21,173 nt of DNA from Polyrhizophydium stewartii (lineage: Eukaryota; Chytridiomycota; Chytridiomycetes; Rhizophydiales): the NCBI GenBank assembly GCA_027604665.1, contig JADGIZ010000179.1, forward strand, positions 1-21,173, read 5' to 3'. Each line of letters opens with the position of its first letter. Position 1 is the stretch's first letter. Under the pieces are notes generated by a model, which was given only the letters and a program-made list of their open reading frames with translations, was not told the DNA's origin and searched no databases. Below, in pieces: positions 1 through 9,700 of the stretch. A program made the translations under genes and the position numbers.

Positions 1-18
1 CAACAACAACAGCAAACT

Positions 19-49
<31 letters not shown>

Positions 50-122
50 CGCAGCAGCAGCAGCAATCTCAACCGCAGCAACAGCAGCAGCAACAGCAGC
101 AGCAACCACTGCAACCGCTGCA

Positions 123-180
<58 letters not shown>
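1..180 (+). repeat. CAA/CAG repeat encoding a polyglutamine tract, with a pure (CAG)18 run
   Basis: In frame with the MED15-like gene, nearly every codon is CAA or CAG, with occasional Thr, Pro, Ser and Leu interruptions up to about base 120. From 127 to 180 the tract is 18 uninterrupted CAG codons. Mixed CAA/CAG is typical of a selected polyQ stretch. The pure CAG run is the part likely to vary in length between strains. Confidence 0.95.
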
Positions 181-181
<1 letters not shown>

Positions 182-428
182 TTGCGGCCGCATCCAACCC
201 GATTGATGTCTCAGGATCTCAAATCAACCCCAACTTTTTCGCAATGCTGCAAAACCAAATCATGTCTCACGGTCAGGTCAACCCAGCGCTCCTTCTGCAG
301 CAGCTGCAAAACGCAGGTGCAAGCGCGGCGCAGTCGGTACAGTTTCTGCAGAGAAACTATGCAAATCTCAGCAGCTTTGTGAATGCGAATGCTGCCAGTT
401 CCGCGAGCCAGCAGCAACAGCAGCAGCA

Positions 429-467
<39 letters not shown>

Positions 468-2598
468 GCAGCAGCAGCAGCAGCAAATCAGAGCCGCCCT
501 TTCCGCTATTCAGCAACAGCAGGCGCAGCAGTCCCAGCAGCAGCAATCCTTTGGTCAGTCGACGGTCGAATCAAGTCCAGCGCCTGGAGTCGCTTCTTTC
601 CGACCGACTGGATCGCCTATGATAGGTGCCAGCGCGCCATCTCGGCAGCAGCCCGTTCCAGCTTCGACAACTCAGCAGCAGCAGTCTCAGCAGGAGCAAC
701 AACGCGTTATTCAACTTCAGAACCAGCTACGGGACCAGCATGCGAAGCAAGAGCTGGTCAAGACCGAGCAGCCAACGCCCGCTATTAACCCGGCGACCCC
801 GGCCGCACGCGCTGCAGCGCCAGGCGGAATAGGTGCGACAGGGTCGACACAATCAAATCGAAGCGCGCAGACGAACGCCGGCGTCACAGCGGCCGCAGCC
901 ACTTCGACCAGTACGAGCAGCGTGTCCACAACGTTCCCCGGAATGACCATTGCGCCAATACGCCTCACAGTACAGAATCTCACAGAACCGCAAAAGGTGC
1001 TCGTATCCACTCGGGTGAGATGCACATATAGTGCCTGGGAGAGACGGCGCGAGATTGGGATGGCAGGTTGATGCTGACGAATCGCTGCCTGGTCGGCAGC
1101 TACAAATGATTGTCCCCATGTACCGCCAGATCGACCACTTTGCCAATGTGATGTTCCAGCACGGCGGCGAGAAGCAGGCCGACAAGATTCGCAAGCTGCT
1201 GTCTCTGGTATGCGCGTGCACCTATAGCCGAGCCTGATTCGCCACAACTGACAACGTGGTTCCCGAAGAAACAAATGCTTGCAGAGCAGTACGACGCTCT
1301 CAACCGCAATGTCTTCTACATCACGCCCGAAATCTGCGAGAGCACAATGACGACGCTGCAAAAGTACAAGACGTACTGCGAGAACCTGGAAAAGGGCTTA
1401 ACGGGCATCCACGCCGGGTCGCCCATCTCCATGGCCACGCCTGGCGTGGGTTCGGCGGCGCCTCCGACACCCATAGTCGCGAGCAGCACGCCGTCGGCGT
1501 CGGGCGACCATCCGTCCAACAAGGGCCATGGGCCGGGCGTCCACGACTCGACGGTCGTTGATCTGTCATCTTCGGGTGGCAAGCCTATGGCGAGCCCGGC
1601 GTATTCGGGTCAAGACCTCCACGGACTGCACGGCGGCGGCTCCCTGACAATCTCGACCTCGGCCCATGGCGTCGGGGCCTCTCGTTTAGGCCGCACGGCG
1701 TCGTCTGGTGTGATTGACCTGACACAAACGGGGCCACAGCCAACAACCGTTGCTGCTGCCGCTGCGCTTGCTGGCCACAACCGGCCGCCGGATCCGCAGA
1801 TACAGCTGATGATTGAGCGCGAGTTTGGCATGCCGCGCTTCATGGACGCCACGGCGCACGGCTTTGGCGACGTGCTGTTACCGCTGACGGACGAGGACCT
1901 GTTTGGCAACGAGCGCGACTTTGATATTGCAGACACGGACGAGGCTGCGGCTGGTGCGGCAGCGCTGCGAAATGCTTGCGCGCGCAGGCCGAGTGGCTGA
2001 CGAGGAGATCTTGGGTGCAGATGATGCACGGATCCTGTTTGGGCCTGAGTACAGCATGATCGGCTCCGCCAAGCGATCCGCTCAGCTGGCGATACCTGAC
2101 CATGTTGTCGCCAAGCACCGCCGAACCACAAGCGATGCATTCGTCCTGTCAAATGGCGGACTTGCTGGCGCCTTGGTTGCGGCGCCGTCCTCGGACGTGA
2201 ACGGCCTGGCGGGAATGATGGCAGGGCCCGGGTCGTTGGGCACCGGCGTAACCAAGCCCGCGCTGGGTCTCGCGACGCAGCTTGAGCAGGCATGCGCTGC
2301 GGTGCCGGGTCTTGTGTCGCAGCAGTTCTGCATCGCGCCTCCCGGCGGGCCTGTGATTGTGACGCTGGCGTGGGCGGGAATCGTCGTGGGCCTGCGGGTC
2401 GGGGACGCTTTGGCTGACGGATCTGGGCACCAGGGGAAGCACGAGCCTGGTGCGGCGACGGCGATCGAGGTTGAGATGGTTGTTGGTGTGCCGCTTGAAC
2501 AGCTGCGCGCGTCGCTCGAGCAGGCTCAAATGGTGCGGCAGACACTCCCGACGATCCTCGAGATCGTGCAGGCCGCCGAGGGGCTGCGGTCGGGCTGA
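1..2598 (+). CDS. MED15-like glutamine-rich Mediator tail subunit (5' partial, multi-exon)
   Basis: The frame is open at base 1, so the N-terminus (where a KIX domain would lie) is outside the window. Visible exons, inferred from splice signals and frame: 1-1014, 1100-1207, 1269 to about 1953, and about 1988-2598 (stop TGA). Order of parts: polyQ tract, a short non-repetitive stretch (PNFFAMLQNQIMSHG), a second polyQ tract, a Q/S/A-rich linker, then a helical segment split over exons 1-3 (LTVQNLTEPQKV, MYRQIDHFANVMFQHGG, QMLAEQYDALNRNVFYITP). That segment resembles the fungal Med15 helical domain, in which Med15 links activators to the Mediator tail. The C-terminal part is G/A/S-rich and ends with a predicted helix (PLEQLRASLEQAQMVRQ). 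Introns 1015-1099 and 1208-1268 have CTGAC-like branch sites before their acceptors. Between 1953 and 1988 the frame changes without a convincing intron. The family call rests on domain pattern only; another polyQ coactivator is possible. Confidence 0.5.
409..486 (+). repeat. Second CAA/CAG polyglutamine tract (26 Gln)
   Basis: 26 consecutive Gln codons in the same frame as the first tract, mixed CAA and CAG and ending in a short pure CAG run. It is followed by a Q/S-rich spacer and further short Q clusters to about 700. On the opposite strand it creates a poly-Leu ORF, which is a shadow. Confidence 0.95.
1885..2000 (+). other. Reading-frame break in the MED15-like gene
   Basis: The frame that carries the exon from 1269 runs into a TGA at 1998-2000. 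The next frame, closed by a TGA near 1885, becomes the good coding frame (EMLARAGRVADEEILGADD) and continues to 2598. The only GT-AG pair in the overlap that restores frame is 1954-1987. That is 34 nt, far shorter than any other intron here, and it has no branch site. A one-base assembly error in the GCTGCGG/GCGGCAGCGCTGCG stretch is the simplest alternative. Confidence 0.6.
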
Positions 2599-2684
2599 CC
2601 GTCTGGCTGCCCCCATGCCCAAGCCCCGAATACATTTTGTGATTGAAATTTTTTTTTTTGTCTTGCGAACCACAGCCGCCGGCG

Positions 2685-5183
2685 ATGGCAAAGGCAGCCA
2701 AGTCCCGCAAGACCGGCAAGGCGGCGGAGGCGTCGACCGCAGCGGCGGCAGAGGCAGCAGTGGAAGGAGCCCCACTCGCAGCCGCAGATGCAGCACCGGC
2801 TTCGACAGAAGCGAGAAGAAACGGCACGAGCAATGGCAGCAACAACGCAGAGCCAGCATCTCTTGCCGACAGCGACCCGACGCCGTTCGAGAAGCGCATG
2901 CGCCTGCAGGGCTCGATGCCTGCGCGCCTGCGCGCGGCAGCCGACGCTGGCGCGCTTCAGGCAGTGCCGTTCCTGACCGCCGACGCCGCGCACTCGGGCG
3001 AGTGGCTCGAGGCCGCCGCATGGCTGTTCAAGATGGGTGCGAAGCGTTTTCTTCCCCTTGGGGCTCGAGCCGCTCGACATGCGTGGTGGTGCTGACCGCG
3101 AGCGGCCGACGGGACGCTGCCTCCGTCGCTCCGTCTCTCCTTCTCTCTGTCTCTCTTCTCTGTGCTTTTTGCGCCGCTTGCGGTTGGGGATGGGGCATGC
3201 GCCGATATGCGTGTGCGCCGTGCAGTCAAGACATTCGAGCCGTTTGAGATGGCGCCGCTCGCAGAGCTGTACACGGACGGCTTTGACCTCGAGCAGATCT
3301 GGGAGCAGGTCCGTCTATTGAACGAAAAGCTTGTACCCTACGTCGAGGAGATGGCCGCCGAGTTTCCGAGCCTTGATGGCGAGGAAGCCGAGGACTCTGC
3401 TTCCGATGCAGGGTCGCTTGTTGAGGATGAGGACGGCGACGACGACGATGGTGATGATGAGGACGACGTCGAAGACGACGAGGACGGCGACCTTGAGCCC
3501 GGGGATGACGAAGACGGCGACATGGAGCTCGGAGACGACGCGAATGACAACGGCGAGGGCGAGTTTGAGATGGACATGCCCAGCGAAAAGGAGAGCAAGC
3601 CCATCAAGCGCCGGCGGACCGTTGTTGACGACGAGTTCTTCTCGCTGGCGGAGATGGAGCGCTTTGCGGATTTGGGCGAGCGCCACGATATGAAAGAGGC
3701 TCGCAAGGCCAACCGAAACAGCAAGGAGGCGGACGCAGACGACGACAATGATGCCGAGGACGACATGTTCTCGTTTGATGCAGATCTGCTCGAGGGCGAT
3801 CTCGAGGGCGACGAGGATGAGGATGACGAGAACGGCGACAATGCCAACGGTGCGCAGATCTTGGCTTGAAAGCGTTGGTGTGTTTTGCGCGAGACAGACT
3901 GAGCAACTGACATGCTGCGCCGTGTTTTGACAACAGATATCCGATACGAGGACTTTTTCGAGCCCTCGCCCAAGAATCACAATGGCAGTCGGCCACAACG
4001 CGCGCGACCATCGTGGCAGGAGCGCGAAGGCGCGGACGACGACGAGAGTGCCGATATGGCTGCACGCGGCGAGGCCGAGGACTCGATTGGCGAAGCAGAC
4101 GTTGATTTTGGCGACCTCGCAGACGAGGTCGATGACGGCGAGACTGGTGCAAAGAGCAAGAGTCTGTTTGACGACGATGAAGACGCTGAGGTGCAGATGC
4201 ACGGCCAAACGCTCTCGACGTTCGAGAAGCAGCAGGCGCGCATCAACAAGACGATCGAGGAGCTCGAACGAGAAGCACTGCAGGCCAAGCCATGGACGCT
4301 AAAGGGCGAGGTCTCGTCCAAGGCACGTCCGCTCAACTCGCTGCTCGAGGAGGACCTTGAGATTGAGCATGCTGCCAAACCCGTGCCCGTTGTGACGGAG
4401 GAGTCGACGGCGACGCTCGAGAGCCTCATCATCCAGCGCATCAAGGACCAGGCGTGGGACGACGTTGTGCGCAAGGCACCGCCCAAGGACACGGTGTACG
4501 ACCCCAACCGCAAGTTTGAGCTCATGGACGAGAAGAGCACGCGGTCGCTTGCGCAGGTTTACGAGGACGAGTTTCTGCGCCAGAAGAACAAGTCAGCGCC
4601 GACCGAGAAGGATCTGGCACTGCAGAAGCAACACGATGAGATTACGACGCTGTTCAAGAACCTGTGCCAAGACCTCGACGCACTTGCCAACTGGCACTAC
4701 ACACCTGGCGCGGCCACGCTCGAGGTCGAGGTTGTGCCCGCGGCGTCTGTTCCGGCGATCCAGATGGAGGAGGTCACGCCCGCAACGGTGTCGGAGGCGA
4801 TGCTGGCCGCGCCGCACGAGGTGCACAGCGCGACGGTGGGCAAGTCGCAGGCCGAGATGGACGCGGCCGACAAGCGGCGCGCGCGCATCAAGGCCAAGCG
4901 GCAGGTTGCGCGCGAGCGCAAGCAGCGCGAGCAGGCGCGGCAGGCGCGCGAGGCAGCGACGGGCGTCACGAGCGCGCAGGCGACCAAGGACAAGGCCATG
5001 AAGCAGCTCATGGGCCAGAAGAACGTCACGATCATTGCCGACAAGCAGACCACGAAGCAGATGGACGGCGCGCGGGCGTCGGGCAAGCGCAAGCGTGACG
5101 TGTCGGCCAAGGTTGTGCAGGCCGGCGACAAGGTCGGCACCAAGACCGGCCATGGCGAGCGCGCCGAGAACTTGCGGTTGTAA
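2685..5183 (+). CDS. MPP10: MPP10, U3 small nucleolar ribonucleoprotein / SSU processome component
   Basis: Three exons, 2685-3036, 3226-3849 and 3937-5183, join in frame to 740 codons plus TAA. MPP10 acts in the nucleolus with IMP3 and IMP4 on the U3 snoRNP for early cleavages of pre-18S rRNA. Seen here: an Ala/Ser-rich basic start; the conserved block PLAELYTDGFDLEQIWEQV just after intron 1; a long acidic Asp/Glu-Gly region (about residues 180-230); IRYEDFFEP at the intron 2 junction; and the family's C-terminal blocks RPLNSLLEEDLEIEH, ESLIIQRIKDQAWDDVVRK and ELMDEKSTRSLAQVYEDEF (about residues 460-535). A basic Lys/Arg-rich coiled tail ends the protein. Both introns (189 and 87 nt) split a codon after its first base. 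The ATG lies 86 bp after the stop of the upstream gene. Family assignment is secure; the exact 3' splice site of intron 1 is inferred from frame. Confidence 0.93.
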
Positions 5184-5294
5184 ATGGGGGTAGACCCAGG
5201 GATCGCAAATGAAGGCACGGCACATGAGTGAGTCCAGCGGCGGCAGCGAGGGCGAATGCATTCATTCCGTGAACAGCGCAGCAGCTGGCGGCGC

Positions 5295-6609
5295 TCAGTC
5301 CTTCTTGGCGAGCGAGATGAAGCCAAGCTCGAGCTGGACCTGCTGGCCCGTGGGCATGGCAGGGTATTTTTTGACTGCCTCCTCGGTGCGGAACGGCGGC
5401 AGGGGCTCGAGGATTTGGTCCGAGGCAATGTGGAAGAACATGGTCGACGAGATGCGCCAGAGCGGGCGGCCGGCCTCGCGCTGGCGCTTGATGGCGTCGA
5501 GCGTCTGCGGCACGACAACGACTTCGTGGTAGCCGGCCTGGATGTGTCCGCCCGTGAGCCACTCGAACTGCTTGCCCGCCTGCACGAGCAGCGAGCCGTC
5601 CGGGATCTTGACGAGCAGCTTCTGGCCGCTGGGCGTCCAGATGTGCAGGCCGGGGAAGCGCGACTTGCCGTGGATGGTGAGGAAGTTGAGGTCCGTGTGG
5701 AAGCCGGCAAGCACCGAGCCGATCTCGCCGTACTTTTCGAGGTCGCTGCCCGTCGGGGCAAGCAGGTGCGGGCCGAAGCGGGAGCGCTTCGAGAAGGTGT
5801 CGCGCTCGAGGCCCAGGCCGACGGCGGCGACCTCGGAGACGACGGTGACGGCATCGAGCATGCGGTTGCCCCAGTGGTTCATCTTGTCGGACCAGTCTGG
5901 GATGGCGGCCGGGATCACGGGGTCGGCGTTGAGGTCGGGGAAGTTGGTCTCGGTGGGGCGCTCGCCCATCCTCCAGAACTGGATCAGGGTCCAGCGAACC
6001 GGCCACGGGTCAGCCATGAGCACGTGTGCGGCATGAGGGCCACGTCACCGCAGCGCGGCGGGTGCCTGGCTGCTCCTCCCGCTGCTCGCGGCTGCCGGGC
6101 GGGCACTCACGAAGCGCCACTTCTTGTCGGGCTTGGTGAAGTCGAGCGGGCGGTTCTCGGGCGCCATCTGCGGGGCGTTGCGGGGCCGCGGGCCGTGGGC
6201 GGCGGGCAGCAGCGTCAGTGCGCAGGGGGCAGCAGAACGAGACAAGGCGAGCAGAGCGCACGCACGACGCACGCACCGACTCGACAAGTTTCAGGCAGTT
6301 GTCGTCGCGGCCGCAGCGCGGCTCCTCGGTGTTCTCCGGGGTCGCGCCGACCTGGTAGTGCACGTCCGGGCGGATGTCCTTGAGCTTGGTCTCGGTGTCC
6401 TGGGCAAAGTAGTCCTCGATGGTGTCGAGGAAGGCGGCGTTCTCGGCCTCGGACACGCGCGGGTCGCGCACCGCAAAGGCCGAGTAGGCGCGCAGGGCCT
6501 CGCCGGCCTTGCGGCACTCGGCCAGGGCAGCCTCGGACGTCGGGTCGCGCAGGAACGGCTCGAGGTCGATGGTCGGCAGTATCACGGTCGTGGCTGTCGC
6601 GGCGCTCAT
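5295..6609 (-). CDS. Isopenicillin-N-synthase-like 2-oxoglutarate/Fe(II)-dependent oxygenase
   Basis: Exons 6609-6277, 6167-6111 (57 nt) and 5978-5295 all join in phase 0, giving 357 aa, the usual length for this family. The N-terminal part has the typical opening (VILPTIDLEPFL) and ends near CLKLVES. The small exon carries KPDKKWRF, which joins FWRMGERPTETNFPDLN, a block common in fungal members. The double-stranded beta-helix carries the iron ligands H224 and D226 (GFHTDLNFLT) and probably H281 (AGYHEVVVV), and the 2-oxoglutarate-binding R305-x-S307 (WRISST). The expected reaction is Fe(II)/2OG-dependent oxidation; the substrate cannot be told from sequence. The last intron (5979-6110) must end at 5979 because the frame upstream has a stop at 6045-6047. 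The gene converges on MPP10 with 111 bp between stops, and lies 115 bp downstream of the FBF1-like stop on the same strand. Confidence 0.88.
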
Positions 6610-6724
6610 GGCTTTTGGGAGAAAGAAAGGATTGCTGCTGCGCCGAGTTTCACCGCTCGGGCCGCGGTTTCTCCGCCCTGAGGCCTCGGCGGATCTGAGT
6701 TGCGCTTCATTGCGGGCCGCAGCG

Positions 6725-9700
6725 TCACGCCGGCGCCAGCCGCTGCCGGTGCCAGGCGACCATGTGTGCGTCGAGCCGCCGCACAAGCGCCCGCGCTTGC
6801 TCGCGCTCGCGCTCGCCTCGCGCCGCCGCATCGCCTGCTGACGTCGGCGCCGCCCAGATCGCAGCAGGCACCGCCGCGGGCGCCAGCGCCAGCGGCCCTG
6901 CACCAGCATCGCGCTGCGGCACGCCGTCGCCTGTCCATGCGAGCACTGCGAGTCGCCCGCTGCCGCCACCGCCCGCTGCCCGCGCTGCCCGCGTGCGCTG
7001 CTCTGCCACCGCGACTCGCTCGTCAAGATGGTGCCGCCTCGCGCTCTGCATCTGCCGCCGCTGCGTCTCGACCTGCTCGCGCAGCCTGCAGTCAGTGCCG
7101 CTGCGCCTTCAATGCCAAGGGGTCTCGCGGCATTCCGCACCTCCATCTTGCCCGTCTCGATCTGCTGCTTGGCCACGTCGACTTCGGCTTGCATCGCCTG
7201 CAGGCGGTGCCGCTCTCGAGCTGCCCCGCCGCCGTCAGCGCATGCCACACACCCAGTTCACCCAAAGTCGCATGAACCCACCCGCTTCGCCGTGGAGCAG
7301 CGCGGCCTGCCGTATATTGCGCTCCATCGCACCCTTGGCACTCTCGATCACGCCTTTTTCGACGTCCAGCTGTGCCTGCAGCGCGTCTAGACGCATGCGC
7401 TCCGCGCGCATGCTTGCCTCCTCGCGGTGCAGATCGGCCAGCCGCGCATGCAATCCGCGCATGTCGCGCTCAAGCACAAGGCGCTCTGTCCCCGTCACCT
7501 TGCATCAGCGCAAGAACTCGCGCATCTCGAGCCCATCTGCAAACCCACCCATCTGCATTTGGTCGTCCTGGCGCGTTTTCGCAAGAAGCAGCTCTTCTTG
7601 CAACTGCTTGTTGATGCGCTCCAGCGACGCTACCTCGGCGCGCTCCTTGCCCAGCTGCCTCCGTTCTTCCGTGACTTGCGTCTGGATGCGCTTGCGCTCA
7701 ATCTCCCATGCCTCCTTGGCGACTGCAAAGTCGTTGCGCTCCTCCTCAAGCCGCGCCAATGTCGCATCGCGCTCCTGCTGAATCTCAGAGTTTTGAGCCG
7801 CGAGCCGTGCTCGGTCGCGGTAAATGGCCTCGATCTCTTGCTCCTGCTTGCGCTTTGTTTCGCGCAGCACGGCCTCCATGCGCTCCAACATCTCTTGCGT
7901 CTGCGCGATCGTCAGTGACGGAGGAACACAGCCGATGTCCGCACACACGCGATGCTACGCACCTTGACTCGGTCGGCGTCCATCTCTTGCTTTTCACGGA
8001 GTAGCTGATCTTGCAACTCCTTGGATTGGCGCTCGCGCTCGGTCACCGAAGCCTCGCGGTGATCAAGCGCACGCGCATGGTCGGCCTCTAGCCGACCTTG
8101 GAGCTCGCTCATCATCTTCGAGCTACCCTCCATCTGCACGGCAAGGTCCGCCAATCGCCGTGCGCTGTCTGTGCTGGACAAGATTCGCTGCATCTAAAGC
8201 GGATGCAACAAAGCTTGGTCAGCATTTGAAGCTGTGGTCTGGATCAGCGCAATCATTCACTTCGTCCAGATGCGCCTGCTTGAGCTCGCTGATTTCCCGC
8301 TCGAACATGATGCGCTGCTCGTCCATGTCGATCTTGCCCTTTCTTGCAGCTTTTTCTTCTGCTTCGCGCTCGATCCGAGAGACTGCCCGCTCGTGGTCCT
8401 CCCGGAGCTCGCGCATCCGCCTGTCGCTGTCGGCTCGCGTCTTTTCGAGTTCTTCTGCGTAGCGAGCGCTTGCCTCCATCTTCTCGCGCGCCGCCTGCGA
8501 GATCAATCACTGTCAGCGCCAAACCTGGACGATTGGCGAGTATATGAAACGCACCTTGTCTCTCTCGTCGTCGATGGATTCGCTAAGCTTGCGCACTTCG
8601 GCCCTGGAATCTTCGAGCTGCCGCTTGAGATCGTCAATCTGCAAAATTGCAACTCTGGGTCAGGATCCAACGCTGGCGCGAGGCAGCTCAAGGCATGCAC
8701 ACCAACCTGCTTGTGGAGCTCGGCGTCTGTCTTTGACCGGTTCTCTTGAGAGCGAAGCGATGACTTGCTTGGCTGTCTTGCGGGTTCGATCACCTTGGGC
8801 ACCTCGTTGATTTCGACGTGCCCAGAGGCCTTGGACTTGCGGCTGGATGCGACAGAGTGCGAGCTTTCTACATTCGCCGCCGCAAGTTCCGCAGAATCTT
8901 CTTGGTCGCTATCGCTGAGCGCTGCGAGCGACGAGAGCGACTCGGACTTGAGGCCAATTGAAATCTGCCATCGAGGCTGTCAGCCATTGAGCAGCAGCAA
9001 CTGCCACGTCTCGCCTGCCCACCGGATCCGAGGTCATTGATTGCTTGGAGCCTGTCATCGTCTGCGGCGGCGCATTTGGTGCTGGCGCCAAGCTTGCCGC
9101 TGTCAGCTGCGGCAGGGGTGCCTCAGCTGCCGGCTTTGGTTCTGGTGCGGCGGCCGGGATGGATTTGGGCTTGGGATCAAGGACTGCTCGGCCGATCGAA
9201 GGTTGTAAGCAAGCACTCCGCCCTCAATCAGACTTCCACTGCTGTCTACTTACAAGGCAGGTTGAAGGCTGGCGCCGCCACTGCCTGCTTGGCTTCCGGC
9301 TGAGCCGCCGGCTTGGGCGGTCCTCCAAGAGTTGACATGCCGCCCATAAGGCCTGCTATGAGATCCATCGGGTCTGGATTCGACGGCCTTGCCGCCGGTG
9401 CTGCCGCGCCGGTGAGCGATCCTTGGCCGCGGCGGCGCCTGCCACTAGTTCCAGACTCGAGCAAGAACGACGGGATCCCGTCGTCTTCGCCGCCGCTGCC
9501 GCTTCCTGCGGTCTTCTGCTTGACGTGCCCGGTGGTCGCGGTTGCTGCTGCGGGCTTCTGTTCCGCAGTCCCAGATCCAACGATGCCGCCAAATCCGCCA
9601 GAGGCATCAGCAGCACCGAATCCGGAACCGACGCTCGCACCCAGTGCCTGCGACGACAGGAAGCCCAGGCCTGGTTTTGTAGGCGAGGGATTCTCGCTTG

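Noticed and set aside
1..180. Regular repeat considered as a CRISPR-like or satellite array
   Set aside because: It is an in-frame codon repeat inside a coding exon, with no spacers.
1954..1987. 34-nt GT-AG pair as a normal intron
   Set aside because: It restores frame but is about half the length of the shortest other intron (58 nt) and has no branch site; kept only as a possible explanation of the frame break.
1610..2899. A 429-codon minus-strand ORF opposite MED15-like and MPP10 sequence
   Set aside because: Low-complexity Ala/Arg/Pro/Ser shadow that crosses two genes on the other strand.
6610..6724. Possible separate small gene between the oxygenase start and FBF1-like stop
   Set aside because: Only 115 bp with no convincing start, frame or motif; best read as FBF1 3' UTR plus the oxygenase 5' region.
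7505..7507. In-frame TGA within the FBF1-like coiled coil, considered as selenocysteine or readthrough
   Set aside because: A 63-nt GT-AG intron (7548 to 7486, branch CTGAT) removes it and joins QMQM to ERLVLERDMRG in frame.
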